Shown: positions 23,027 to 38,010 of the stretch, one piece after another
How positions within the stretch are numbered: the first letter of the stretch is position 1
Layout of the letters: each line of letters starts with the position of its first letter
Assembly: GCA_009760855.2 (NCBI GenBank)
Contig: WPIO01000073.1
Coordinates: forward strand, 1,229,501 to 1,293,500
Direction: 5' to 3'
DNA length: 64,000 nt
DNA from: Cristatella mucedo
Lineage: Eukaryota; Bryozoa; Phylactolaemata; Cristatellidae
Translations under genes and position numbers: made by a program
Notes under the pieces: generated by a model
The model's input: the letters and a program-made list of their open reading frames with translations, nothing else
Databases searched by the model: none
What the model was told of the DNA's origin: nothing

Positions 23027-23537
23027 TTTAAGTCGCTTCGTTCTTTGGCTCCAGCCTATCTCTCAGATCTGCTCCCCCACCAGACCAAGCATCGTACCAC
23101 CCGCTTTTCGGAATCCAACAGTTTACAAATACCTCGTACAAAGCTCAAATCCTTTGGAGACCGTGCATTTAGTTCGTATGCTCTCAAAGCCTGGAACTCC
23201 CTCCCGACTTGCGTCAGAACACCCCCTGACTTGACCACATTTAAAAAGAACTTAAAAACACACCTATTTAGGACAGAATTTATTGGGTCCCTGTGATTCG
23301 TCCTTGATGTACTTATGCGTGCTGACACTGCTTGCTGCCACTAACCACAATTGCATGCGGACCGCATTTGCATGCTGAAATGCATGTCACCCCTAACCAT
23401 GCTATTCATGTAGTTTACCAAGCATGATATTACTCACCATTCAATCGCGCTTCCCTTTGCAGCAAATGTAAAGCGCCTAGAAAGAGATTGAGTTCTCTGA
23501 GGGCGCTTTATCAAGTGCATTATTATTTTTATTATGT
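23027..23537 (+). mobile_element. LINE-A 3' fragment with intact tail
   Basis: C-terminal coding part from SLRSLAPAYLSDLLPHQ to HLFRTEFIGSL with the stop at 23294, then the 3' UTR. The terminal structure is clear: stem AAAGCGCC (23470-23477) with GGCGCTTT (23502-23509), inner stem AGAGA (23483-23487) with TCTCT (23494-23498), then TTATT repeats. A good reference tail for this family. Confidence 0.88.
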
Positions 23538-23911
23538 CGAACGCGTTCGCCGTACGTACGGTCGCGGGCACGCGGCTAGCCATTTGAGCGCTCCTAGCTA
23601 GCTCCTGGCTAGAAAATAGTAGCGGATTCTTTATTTGTGGTGAATCGACTTCTTGAGTTCGTCTGCCGCAGCCAGCGGGTGAAATGAGGAGCATTCTCGG
23701 GTGCTAGCGAGCCTCGTTAGAGCTGCTGCGCTCGGGGTTTCTTCGGAGCCAGTGGAAGTCTAAACTGGCGCCGCTAGCACGGCACTGGTATTCGAGCCCT
23801 TGGTATGCCCCCGGTAACGCCTCGCCTAGAGGGATGCGACTCAAATACAGGCACTGCATTTCCCCAGCAATAGCGCCCTGTGTACAAGGTCAGGTCCGTG
23901 CGTTCGACGTA

Positions 23912-24090
23912 GTAATAATAATAATAATAATAATCCAAACACATTTTTACAGCGCCCCCAGAGAACCGAATCTCTTTCTAGGCTCTTTACAGGAGCTGTA
24001 TTGAAAGCGTTAACGAATGATTTGTTTGTCAGGTAGGAGCGTGGGAATAAGGCCGAACTAAACGCTCGGAGACGTTGCTCGCTCGGCAAA
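23912..24090 (-). mobile_element. LINE-A-type tail with a different upstream part
   Basis: TAA repeats, then the hairpin in minus sense (CAGCGCCCCCAGAGAACCGA, TCTCTTTCTAGGCTCTTTAC). The adjoining minus-strand reading (RLRAFSSALFPRSYLTN, FNTAPVKSLERDSVL) is not LINE-A, so this is a related element using a similar tail. Confidence 0.55.
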
Positions 24091-24280
24091 TATAGGCCAG
24101 TGAAAGCCCATATTTGTGCTCGGCACTTCAGTCCAGCTCACGGCAGCGAACTCGCGACCTCGTGGTAACGATAAGTAGGATAGCGCCGAAAACGGTGCCG
24201 ACGACGAGGAGACTTGGTCGCTGCGCACCCAGCGAACCGAACCGGAAGTGGGTGCTACGCAGCTTGAACAGCTGCGCGAT

Positions 24281-24720
24281 GCTCCTCCTCCTCCTCCTCC
24301 TCCTCCTCCTCCTCCTCCTCCTCCTCCTCCTCCTCCTCCTCCTCCTCCTCCTTCCTCCTCCTCCTCCTCCTCCTCTTCCTCCTCATCTCCTCCTCCTCCT
24401 CCTCTCTTCCCTCCTCCTCCTCCTTCCTCCTCCTCCTCCTCTTCCCTCCTCCCTCCCCCTCCTCCTCCTCCTCCTCCTCCCCTCCTCCCCCTCTTTCCTC
24501 CTCCTTCCTCCCTCCTCCTCCTCTTCTCTCCTCCTCTCCCCTCCTCTTCCTCCTCCTCTTCCTCCTCCTCCTTCTCTTCCTCCTTCTCTTCCTCCTTCTC
24601 TTCCTCCTTCTCTTCCTCCTCCTCTTCCTCCTTCTCTTCCTCCTTCTCTTCCTCCTTCTCTTCCTCCTTCTCTTCCTCCTCCTCTTCCTCCTCCTCTTCC
24701 TCCTCCTCTTCCTCCTCTCC

Positions 24721-24752
<32 letters not shown>

Positions 24753-24783
24753 CTCCTCTTCCTCCTCCTCTTCCTCCTCCTCC

Positions 24784-24815
<32 letters not shown>

Positions 24816-24864
24816 CTCCTCCTCCTCCTCCTCCTCCTCCTCCTCCTCCTCCTCCTCCTCCTCC

Positions 24865-24935
<71 letters not shown>

Positions 24936-24962
24936 CTCCTCCTCCTCCTCCTCCTCCTCCTC
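24281..24962 (+). repeat. CTC/TCC polypyrimidine tract, about 680 bp
   Basis: The plus strand is almost pure C and T, with a single purine (A at 24385). It is built of CTC/TCC triplets with CTT, CCCT and TCTTCC variants. The very long ORFs on both strands (poly-Leu, Pro, Ser, Glu, Arg) are products of the repeat and not genes. Tracts of this type can form triplex (H-DNA). Confidence 0.95.
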
Positions 24963-24996
24963 GAGGCTTCGGCAGTACGCCATCAAGTCCTTTGCA

Positions 24997-26831
24997 GAAA
25001 TCCGCAGCTAGCGGCCGATGGATTCTAGTCACTGCAGGCGCTTGCCGCCGCCCGAAATGGGCGGAGCTCGACGGGCCCCGACGAGCGAGCGGCCAGCGGC
25101 GAGTCGCAGTAGCTCGCTTGCCGGCGGCGGCGCGCCGATGGTGGCAGAGCACGGCAGCAATAGAACGATGGAGAGCGAACGCGCCTTACTGAAAAGTCCG
25201 CGTCTTTGCACATATCTGTATATTCGGCAGGTCCGGAGGTTATGTGCGTACGTCATCAGCCACATGGTGCAGGTCTCTCCGAAGACTAAAGCGCATTTGA
25301 CAGGTTCGAAGCTGCAAGTACAACTAGCTGCCCATCGAGACAGATGTCCAGTGTATACGGTGTAAGCAATAAATCACGGCATGGCTGATTCTAAACGCTT
25401 ATACTGTAAGTAACATATCTGGTTACGAATGCTTATAATTCAGGAACAGCTTCTAAAATCGAGCAAGGTCCTAATCTAAACGATTTGGTGTACAGTCTTT
25501 CCCAGTGTCATTCGGACAAGGCACGAGTTCATTTGAGAACGTGAACGTCCGTCTCCAAAAACTGGAACGAAGTGTATCTATGCAATGAGTGCGAACTCGT
25601 TGTGTATACGTATGTGCTCTATTCGTTACTGCCACGCTCCGTTACTGGCGATGCAGCTGCGTACATTGTTGCTGCTCTAAAAAGTGGCCGGCGGCAATTT
25701 TGAGGCTGTACTAGGCTTCACCTCACCGGTATTCGTCTCGCATCGGCTGGCGGATTAGCACGGTGACGAGCGCTGCTTTGCGGCCTAGTTGTTTTATGAC
25801 GTGGAAGCCGCGCCACACCGTTTGTAGCAGTGTGGGTTCAACTTCGAAGGAGCACACAAACTATTTTTTTTCTCTAATACCACGATACCCCATAAAGCCA
25901 GCGGACGGTTCAGCCCAACCTTTCTTTCTTTAAGCCGCCATTTTGCAGTTGTGACCGATTAGTGGCTGGAGCGATTTTATGTTTTTTTTTATCGCCGGTG
26001 GCGGCTAGCAAAAGCCGCGCTGGCATGGCCGCTGCCGGTGGCATCTTTAAGGAAGCGATTGCACTGTGCAAGTACGGCGCTGCATACTCGCCGCGGCGAT
26101 AATCGACGGCGGCACGGCGGATGGAAACGGGCGAACCTCTCGTACGACTATGCCGGATTAGCGGTCCTTTACAGCTAGCTCCATCAAGCCTTCGCACTAC
26201 TTCGGAGCTCGCTGCTGCGCCAGCGCGCCGACGGCTCACCTCTTCGGCGAGCTCGGCGGCTGGCCAGAGTCAGCGCCAACCGGCGGGCGGGGGGGGGGGG
26301 GGGGTATCGCTAATTGCCGCCCAGCGGACGCGATAGGGCAGTTGGCTTACCGGCTCGGGGCTGCGCATGGCCGGCAGCTCGGGTGGGAAGACGGCGGGGG
26401 GGGGGGGGGGGAGTCGCTCGCGGACTTGTTTCTCGCAGCCGTTATCCGAACCTCGCAATTAAGTCAGCGCCGCCGGGGCTAAATTTTGTTGTTGGGGCGC
26501 TAATCCTGTTGGGGGGGGGGGGGGGGTCAGGTGCCCTCACCCACCTGACCAGGACATCCGGCGATGCCTCGAAAGTGGGGAGGGGTGAGACCATCCCTCC
26601 TGAGCTGCCCGGAGATGGCTCAATGGGCGGTCGCTTCGCCTGGGCGGGTCAGCGCGCCCGCAATGCCATTCCGGCGGTTTCTGGCTAAGCCTGCTTTTGA
26701 ACTACAAGTCGGCTGCATTTCCTGGCGGCTCGTCGCTACGGAACCCGGCCAGGCCCTCGGGATACTGCCGAACGGCAATTGCGGTTGCTCTCTACATTGA
26801 GGACAGCTCCATCGACGTCTCACTCTATGAG
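24997..26831. other. GC-rich region with no assigned gene; three G16 runs
   Basis: It is rich in GC and CpG from about 25000 to 25180 and from about 25900 to 26800, like a CpG island. ORFs here are short and overlapping. It sits upstream of the possible membrane-protein exons, so promoter or 5' exons could lie here, but none can be shown. Confidence 0.35.
26289..26526 (+). repeat. three poly-G runs of 16 each
   Basis: G16 at 26289-26304, 26396-26411 and 26511-26526, about 107 and 115 bp apart. The flanking sequences are unrelated. Each run could form a G-quadruplex. Confidence 0.9.
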
Positions 26832-26981
26832 TCTTTCCCCCACTCGGCACGCTGGAACATCCCAACGTCACGGCTGGCGTCGGCGCGGCCGAAGCTAGTG
26901 GTTTAACCGCGAGAGATGTCTCGGTTTTTCTGGCTTCGCTTGGAACTACCATCGGAGTTGCCCTGGCCATTGCCTTGCTAG
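26832..26981 (+). CDS. possible exon: juxtamembrane and transmembrane segment of a membrane protein
   Basis: In the frame beginning TC|TTT the exon reads FPPLGTLEHPNVTAG (one N-glycosylation site, NVT), then a hydrophobic run VFLASLGTTIGVALAIALL. It ends at a strong donor (CTAG|GTACGT). The acceptor is inferred (ATGAG|TCTTT), because the frame has a stop just upstream at 26828. The phase at the donor (one base) fits the exon at 27106. I do not recognise the family. It looks like the membrane-spanning part of a type I receptor. Confidence 0.5.
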
Positions 26982-27105
26982 GTACGTATGGTTGTGCTGA
27001 AGTGGCCCCTATCGATCATATCCGTCTGGTAGCCCTGTAGTTTGCTAGCGAGTCAGCCGAAGCAGTGCCACCGGAGCCCAGATCCTCTGGTGCGTATCGT
27101 TGCAG

Positions 27106-27245
27106 CTTTTGGAGTGATCACTATTTTCCGTAAGATTCGCCAGTGGCAGGAGGAGAAATCACACCGGCGAGAGAGCCAGCTATCCGAATTGAACTCAACC
27201 TACTCGATCGGCAGCTACTTCTACGACTATCGGGATTTACATGAG
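27106..27245 (+). CDS. possible exon: end of transmembrane helix and cytoplasmic tail
   Basis: The acceptor is TCGTTGCAG|CT and the donor CATGAG|GTTCGT. Spliced to 26981 across a 124-bp intron, the frame stays open: the helix finishes with FGVITIFRKIRQW, followed by a charged region (QEEKSHRRESQ) and a Tyr-rich segment (STYSIGSYFYDYRDLHE). Basic residues right after the helix fit the positive-inside rule. Earlier and later exons were not found. Unknown family. Confidence 0.5.
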
Positions 27246-27468
27246 GTTCGTATAGCATCGATCGCAATTGAGTCAGGGGGTCTAGTTATACCTGTCGCCT
27301 GTCGTGCCTATGCTCGGCAGTGGTCACTGTGGGTGCCTAGGGTGGGTCAAGCAAGCTTCGTTACTTTCGACCGAAGGCTAACAGCATTGTAGCATCAGCG
27401 TACAGTTAGTGGCTGAGCCAGGATTTTTAGGGGTGGCAAGGCTCGCGAGATTTTCATACAGGGTTAAC
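27246..27468. other. unassigned (possible intron)
   Basis: It follows the donor at 27245. No next exon is recognised. Confidence 0.3.
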
Positions 27469-27622
27469 AATAATAATTATAATAATTCACTCGTGTAGCG
27501 CCCTAAGAAAGCATGCTGCTTCTATTTTGGCGCTTCACATTTGCCGCAGGCTCGAGCTTACTACCTCCGAAAGACCTCGGTCTGGGCGATCACCTTAACC
27601 ACTGGGCCAAACCAGTTCGGCA
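27469..27622 (-). mobile_element. SINE-A, minus strand, diverged
   Basis: Read on the minus strand: GCCGAACTGGTTTGGCCCAG, GTGGTTAAGG (A box), AAGCTCGAGCC (weak B box), then GAAGCGCC with GGGCGCTAC, the outer stem of the LINE-A-type hairpin. The inner stem is degraded. Confidence 0.75.
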
Positions 27623-31067
<3,445 letters not shown>

Positions 31068-31703
31068 GGTAATAATAATAATAATAATAATACACTAGGA
31101 TAGCTCTCTCAGAGAACTTAATCTCTTTCTAGGCACTTTCCATATACTGTAAAGGAAGCATGATCAAATGGTTAGAGGTAACATGCACAATGTGAACAAG
31201 TGTAACATGGCTGGGAGGTGACATGCAGTGCCAACGTAAAAATATGGTTAAAGGTAGTGTCAGCATGCATAAGCATACAAAGGACAAATCACAAGGACCC
31301 ATTAAATGCTGTGATAAATAGGTGCGTTTTTAGCTTCTTTTTAAATGTCGAAAGGTCACGGGATGTCGTGACCCCATTCGGAAATGAGTTCCATACTTGG
31401 GGAGCATACGAAATAAAAGTGTCTCCAAAGGATTTGAGATTCGTACGAGGTATAGCAAAATGATTTGAGTCAGATAAGCAGGTAACACGATGCCTAGCCT
31501 GGTGATGGAGTAGTTCTGATAGGTAGGCTGGAGCCAGAAAATGAAGGGACCTACAAGTGAGTGACTGAACCTTGAAGTCGATACTAGGCTTGATTGGGAG
31601 CCGGTGCAGTTCGGCGAGAAACCGTATGATTTGGCAACTGCAGAGCTCAGGACAGACAAGCCTAGCTGCAGAGTTTTCCACCAACTCGCCTCCCGTCATA
31701 GAG

Positions 31704-31762
31704 CACGCTGACCCTCGTTATAATTGTTCGTTGCAGAATTCTTCCGAGAATCGAAGTTCTTT
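31704..31762. repeat. short unknown repeat, copy 1
   Basis: GTTCGTTGCAGAATTCTTCC, then GAGAATCGAAGTTCTTTG, recurs at about 58752-58792 with few changes. It is not part of LINE-A, LINE-B or the SINEs described here. Confidence 0.55.
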
Positions 31763-31915
31763 GCCAAGCTGGTTTGGTCCAGTGGTTAAGGTGCTCGCCC
31801 CGACCAAGGTCTGGCTGAGGTCGTGGGCTCGAGCCCCGAGGCATATATGAAGTGCCTGAATAGAGATTAGGTTCTCTTAGGGGGCTATACAAATGAATTA
31901 TATTTATTTTATTTA
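31763..31915 (+). mobile_element. SINE-A inside LINE-A
   Basis: Very close to the copy at 16164: GGTCCAGTGGTTAAGGTGCT, GAGGTCGTGGGCTCGAGCCC, GCATATATGAAG, then the two-stem hairpin and AAATGAATTATATTTATTT. Confidence 0.87.
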
Positions 31916-32255
31916 TTTAACTGTAAGCATCGATTGCACAGGCCGGTAGACCAGCAAGCAGTGCGTTACAGAATCGAGACAGAATGTCACAAATGCATGG
32001 ACCAATTTGGATGTAGTATTCTTGTCTAAAGCAGGCCCGAATTTTTGCAACGTTATGTAGCTGAAAGTGGGCAGACTTCACTAGAGCTGATGTGGTCGTC
32101 TAATGAAAGGTCACTTTGGAACACGACACCTAGATTTCGTGCAGATTCAACAAGAGATATGCTGGCAGAGCCAATTTTGAATGTTAAGCTTTCCAATGTC
32201 TGAATCACACTTGGTTTGCCCATAATTAATAAGTTGTTTTTATCATCATTCAATT

Positions 32256-33047
32256 AATGCAATAAATACAGTGTATCATACAATAAATGTTTACGATTGC
32301 AGACGGTACAGTTCAAGGACGTTTGATACAATTATTGCAAAACCTATCCAACCGAAATCACAAATGAGCTGCTGAAGTGTTTTGCAAGAAGAGCTTAACT
32401 TACATTTCAAATGGCATGTTAATCTGTCAAGTATTGGCCGTCATGGAATTTACGAGGTACACAACTGCATTGTAAATGCTGTTTCAAAGTAAAAAAAAAC
32501 ATGTACCACAACAAACTGCAAGCATGTACTTCGATGTACCAATGCTCAGCAAGTAGGGACACAAGTCATATATGATGCAGGGATGATAACTTTTAATGCA
32601 GTTATATTGCTTCTGGTTAACTTCTGGGTTAGACTGTTTGCCTAATTGGTTTTTAATGCTTTTCTTTATGTGGAGACCATCAAAACTTCATATCCCATAT
32701 TTGACATATTTGCCTTTTTGAAAGGCATCCTAAAAACTTTTGGGATTGTTAGGCCAATCAAATAATTGGATTGTTCGGCCAACCTTATCTGTTCAATTTT
32801 TCTCTACATTTACCCTTAATGACAAAACCATGACTAGCTAGTTAATAGCCAGTCTTACTTCGGTGGGGCTGTAGCAATGGGTTCGGGTCTTGGTGGAAGT
32901 TAAACATAACTTAAGCCTGGCAACAAATAGATTGTCGATGACTTCAGCAATGATTATCAGAATAGCTTCAAAGAAGCATGCGACGACGGTCGGCATTAGA
33001 ATTGCATACTTACCGTGCTTACTGCACGAGGTACAGTTGAAGACCTG
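32256..33047. other. unassigned AT-rich stretch
   Basis: No gene or repeat is recognised. Confidence 0.3.
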
Positions 33048-33180
33048 AACAACTAGTTACTAAACGTAAAGCACGCCATAAGGGATGGCACGTTACATGG
33101 ATGAAGCACTGTGCTAGAAATACCTAAAGGAAGCAAATGTAAAGCCACAGGGTGAAGACCCGACAGGGGCATTCCTTGAA
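33048..33180 (+). repeat. unknown repeat E, copy 1
   Basis: About 130 bp shared with 33517-33640: AACGTAAAGCACGCC, AAGGGATGGC, GAAGCACTGTG, AGAAATACCTAAA, CAGGGTGAAGACC and GACAGGGGCATTCC in the same order. Not a known family to me. Confidence 0.6.
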
Positions 33181-33185
33181 CTTTT

Positions 33186-33292
33186 GGATCGTGCTTCCTT
33201 TGAGGCAAATGTAAAGTGCCCAGAAAGAGATTGAGTTCTCTGTGGTCATTATATCAAATTTATTATTATTATTATTAATATTATTATAAAAA
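33186..33292 (+). mobile_element. LINE-A terminal tail only
   Basis: GTGCTTCCTTTGAGGCAAATG, then the hairpin (AAAGTGCCCAGAAAGAGATT, GTTCTCTGTGGTCATTATAT) and TTA repeats. About 105 bp, with no coding part. Confidence 0.75.
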
Positions 33293-33516
33293 GCCAGACT
33301 TAATCTAGACCTGATGGATGGAGCAATCATATGAATAAGCTATACATAGATTGCTTGAACTTGCTGTAAGGGAGGAAATATACAAAGAAAGAATGCTATT
33401 TCAGCATATAATGGAAGCATTGTGAGTTAAAGCAAGGCCCCTGAATTGCAGAGCGATTTTGAATACGCATTGAGCCATCAGGCACTGCCGACGCTTGATT
33501 CGGGGCTCAGCAGAGC

Positions 33517-33640
33517 TGAAAACGTAAAGTACACCCTAAGGGATGGCTTGTTTATTGAGTGAAGCACTGTGACAGAAATACCTAAAAGAAGCAGACGTAA
33601 AGCCAGAGGGTGAAGATCTGACAGGGGCATTCCTGAACTT
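33517..33640 (+). repeat. unknown repeat E, copy 2
   Basis: The second copy, about 340 bp after the first, in the same orientation. The LINE-A tail follows only copy 1, so the duplication does not include it. Confidence 0.6.
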
Positions 33641-35914
33641 TTTTGTTTTGAACAAGAGAATGCAGATTTCGTGTAAACAACTTGGCCAGTCGGGGCTATC
33701 GGAGTTGAGATGACAGTAATTTTCTAGGGCCAGTCTTATCAAGGTGACTGGTTAGTGATAGAGGATGCAGCCACTCTCATTGCCAGCTTCAGCCTCAAAA
33801 TGCACGTGTCAAGACGAGCATTGAGCCGAGAGCTGACATGCTGGCAGGCTTGCTTGCATCCTCAGACAATGGAAGTAGCACACCAGTGAACTCGGTTGTC
33901 ATTCGTTCGGCAGCTCCCAGAGAGCCCAGACAAATGCAGTAACCAGCCTTCAAAGCATTATGGTTGCTATGTTTGACGAACTCATAGATGTATTCGATGA
34001 AGAGTGCACCGCTCTCTCTTCAGTTGAAATACGGTGCACTATAAGTGTTACATGTAAGGTCGTAAGGACCAGAACCAGCCTATAGCCTGTTAGTCCGAAT
34101 GTCGGTTGATTGGCGCGCCGCAATTGCGGCGAGGCCATCGTCTGGCAGTCACAATTAAAGCGAGGCACCGTGTCACGTTAGTCCAGCGTGCATGCTGTGG
34201 ACTGAACTGGTAACTGCCATGGCCATGTCAAAGTGATTTACCAGGTCGAAGCCACCATTGCAGCATAGGCAAACCCAAAAGGCAGCACGCCCCTTCGGGA
34301 CTAGCACGTGCAGGCGAAGGAGACAGAAAGAGTAAAGTCAGTAGATCAGTTATGATAAGCTGGTCTTACACTGACAGACCTAATGCCCCCATCCTCCTCG
34401 GGCACAGAGGTGACTCTTATCCTGCCCGTGTATGCATATTACATACGGGAATGCCTACTCTTACTCTAGTGGTAGTTCTAGCTTACAGCAGCTGCGTAAA
34501 AATTTGCTTACTTAGCCTGGCAGTGAGCAAACGATGGAAGACCAAGAGATAAAGCCCCTGGATCAACTGAGCCTAAAAAATTAACTTAAATGCAAGCTAC
34601 AAGTCACAATCCCATGGCTGAGTGTCTATCTAAAGGTGAATAGCTGACGAAAATCGGCAGAGCTCTGTGCTTCACTAACCACAGGCTAGCTCTCTGCTGA
34701 AAGCATAAGCCATTATTCAGCGAAAGGGAAGTGGTGGCTGACAGCATCTTCCGACCGAGCCCAACCCGACCCAAAGAATGCTTAAGCTGGCAATGACGAT
34801 CTTTGGCAATCCTTGGCGAGCTATGTTTATTTCTACATTTATGGGGTAAATGGGGAATTTTCCGGTCACAGTTGGATGAAAAGATAATGCACGCTAGGCT
34901 AGGGTCTGATTAACTCGGCAGTAGAGGGAGAGAGTACGATTTACCCACACTATCAGGACAACTAGCCAGCATAAGCCATTGAGGGTATAGACCAGCAACA
35001 TCGAAAGAAGTTGCACGGATTAGAGTGAACTCAAAATGGCAGCTTCACTGAGTAGAACCAAAAATGCTTTTTTAACAACCCTCATACTTTCGATGGACAC
35101 CAACAGTGCGTCAGCCACTCTTGCTGGCTCACATAGTTTCTAGACCGTGATATTTCCAACCCTAGCCATGCTGGCATATTTCTTGCATGATTGCCCCTGC
35201 CATTTCCACTCTAGCTCAGTAGATGAAGTAACAAGTGGAACCTCCTGACTGTCAACCAGAGCCTTCAATCCTAGCACGAGCTGGAAACCTCTTCTCTTCA
35301 TAACCTCTAACGGTTTAAGAAGCTTCGGTGGCACCACCATCACATAGTTGAAAGTGATAAGCAAAGGAAGGCAGGCGACTCGACTGGAGTCACAAGGCTA
35401 CACAGGTTGGTTAGTGTTGACACTTATGTAGTTCAATAATGAATCAATGGATCTCTAAGACACTCAGACCTTTATGGATCACACGTACAGTTGTGCAGCT
35501 ATGGGCATATATAGTTTTTCAGAGTGCCTTTGTCATTGGGTAGCAGTGTTCTATGGGCAGGACAGCTACTATAAAACCGTTAACTCCTGCCCACCGGTAG
35601 CTAGACATAAAACACCTTTCGGCAGGTCATGAACTTACTTAACTGCCGATGGCACATTGGTAATCGGGTCTTAAGCGACCAGTAATATTGTCCTCATTTA
35701 ATTTTTCATTAACCTGCCCCATCACTGTCGCACGTTGTAGAAGCAGCATTCTCACAGTAACTTTCGCGATGCCTTCCTATCTACTGTGACCTTAGCTTGC
35801 TTAGGTAGGGACTAAGCTTGTCTTCATAGTCACGGATCTGCCACGTGCTGCTCTGCCCCGTGCTACTCTGCCCCGTGCTGCTTGGCTTGAGTATCCAGGG
35901 AATGGGCCTCAGTG
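33641..35914. other. unassigned stretch
   Basis: Only short ORFs (up to 74 codons) without motifs. A short tandem of GTGCT(G/A)CTCTGCCCC lies near 35845-35882. It may contain old repeats, but none matches the families described here. Confidence 0.35.
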
Positions 35915-37475
35915 TATAATGCAATGTCACGCATCTCCACCTGTTACTCCACAAAGCCACAAAAACGAAGTGAGTGTCATGCATAATACAGCACACTCCA
36001 AGTCTAAGCAGCTTTCGGTACCCATTCGGTAGCCAAGAGACTTAATCCCACCCAACAAAGAAGAACTGAGAAGCAGAGCTGAGTTAAAAGAAAAGTTTAG
36101 ATAGCTAATAGCATAGAAGTGGCAGCTCAGGATAGCTGGAAAGAATGTGCCACAGTCGGCAGCAGGAGAGTAAATTTTGTTGCATAAGAATTGTGGCAGT
36201 GAGTTCTACAGTCTAAGATCAACGTTCTTGAGATGCAGACATGGAGCAACTAATTTTTGTCCCTAGAAGACCTGAGGGCACGAGGAGACTAAAACGGGTA
36301 TATGTAGTTCAGCTAGATATGAAAGAGCCAAGCCATTGCAGGCCTTATAGGTCAGCATAAAAAATTTGCTCTGTATCGATTGATCAGCCGGGAGCCAGTC
36401 AGGTCCTTCAGCAAATAAACTACACGGGCTGAACCTCTAGGATTCGTAAACTAGTCTAGCAGCTGAAGAGGTCTAATGGCTTTTTTCGGTAGTCCAGCCT
36501 AAATCTCTGGAATTGTCCAAGCTAGACTACAATTTCATTTTCAAATTGTGATAATTCAGCCTAGATAATACCAGAAAGCTAGTTAACTTTTTTGCAAGCC
36601 ATCGCGATAAACAGTCTCTAATCTTAGAAAAGAACCGGGTGTGATGGCTAGCCTCGAAGGCAGTCTTCTTAACGAAACTTTCAAAATTTAGGCAGTTGTC
36701 AGACATCTGAATTCCGAGCACACGGTGACGGTCGCTCAACAGCATAACCTATTAGAAGAACATAGTCTCCTAGTTCAGCAGCCTGGTTGGGGTGTCCTAT
36801 GAACACGAGGTCAATTTTACCATCGTTCAGTTTTACGAACTCAGTTGAAATCCAGAATCAAATGCCTGCAAGGCAAGCACTCAGTTAATCAGTCGCTACA
36901 GCAGATTTCGATGCTCAAAACGATAAATACAGCTGAGTATCGGCAGCATAAAATTGAGAGCCCATTCCATGGGCCAAATACCCCCCCCCCCCGAGGTTCA
37001 GTACACATCGAGAACACCGAAGGATGGAGGACAGACACTATGCAGGTGACTGGTCTGGTGGATGAGACTTGACCACCACACGAAACGGACTGAACACGAC
37101 CAGACAAGTACGAATTGAACCACCCCAGTGCCTCGTCTGCCAGACCGATAGTAGTTCTCAATCGTTCAAGTAGAATATCTTGATCTATAGTGTCGAAGGC
37201 ATCTGACAGATCCAGCAGAACTAGGGCAGTGATATTCCCATCATCGTTGCTGCATAGGATGTCACTGGTTATACAGAGAAGAGCAGTTTCAGTTGAATGG
37301 TGCTGCTTGAACCCCAGCTGCAATTTTTCTGACAATTTTTAATTTCATAACGTGTACAGCAAGCTGCTTATCGACAATATTTTCAAGAATCTTTGATAAC
37401 ATAGAAAGAAGATAAACTAGGCGATATTTTGCTAGGCCATAATTTTACCTCTTACGAAGCTTAAATTTGGCAACA
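35915..37475 (-). mobile_element. LINE-B copy with RT, decayed
   Basis: The minus strand covers from the RT start (LSKILENIVDKQLAVHV) through LGFKQHHSTETALL, LLDLSDAFDTIDQDILLERLR (motif A) and LGWFNSYLSGRVQSV. It continues to the thumb (LGIQMSDNCLNFESFVKKTA) and the 3' end near 35920. Motifs B and C (about 36900-37030) are broken, with a C10 run at 36981-36990. Several frameshifts. It gives the undeleted order against which the LINE-B deletion derivatives can be compared. Confidence 0.8.
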
Positions 37476-37850
37476 TTCAGCATGATTGGTGGGCTTTCCC
37501 CGGCGAAATAAATAAGGTTCGATAGGTTTGCGTCCTAATCCTGTGTCGTGTCGAAGCCTTGGGGTTTCGGCATAAACTAGTGAAGGATCGTTTCTAGATG
37601 CTTTATTGAGACAAACCCCACAATCTGTATGGGAGTTCAGAGGATCTTTGGCAATTTTTAGACATATTGCCCTAAACTTGCACCATAAGCGTTGCAATTT
37701 GCACTTCGGTATTCAGTAATTAGCAGACAGAACCCACATCGCAGCTCCGGTCCAGTCGAGGGGTTATGAAAAGCTGCTAATGGAGCAAATCTAGGACGTC
37801 CCGATGCTTATGGGTTAGAGTACAGACGCCAGAGCGCACACAGACACAGA
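37476..37850. other. unassigned stretch
   Basis: No gene or repeat is recognised. Confidence 0.3.

Positions 37851-38010
<160 letters not shown>

Larger units (their letters stand above)
31070..32255 (-). mobile_element. LINE-A copy split by an inserted block
   Basis: TAA repeats and the 3' hairpin (31071-31135), 3' UTR, C-terminus and thumb up to about 31700. LINE-A resumes at about 31922 (CACAGGCCGGTAGACCAGCA) and ends at about 32255 ([11 protein letters not shown] in minus sense). The gap holds about 60 bp of an unknown repeat and a SINE-A. Stops and small indels make it inactive. Confidence 0.8.

Noticed and set aside
24058-25192. Very long ORFs (up to 364 codons) rich in Leu, Pro, Ser, Glu, Arg and Gly
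   Set aside because: They are translations of the CTC/TCC repeat in several frames on both strands and start or end in it.
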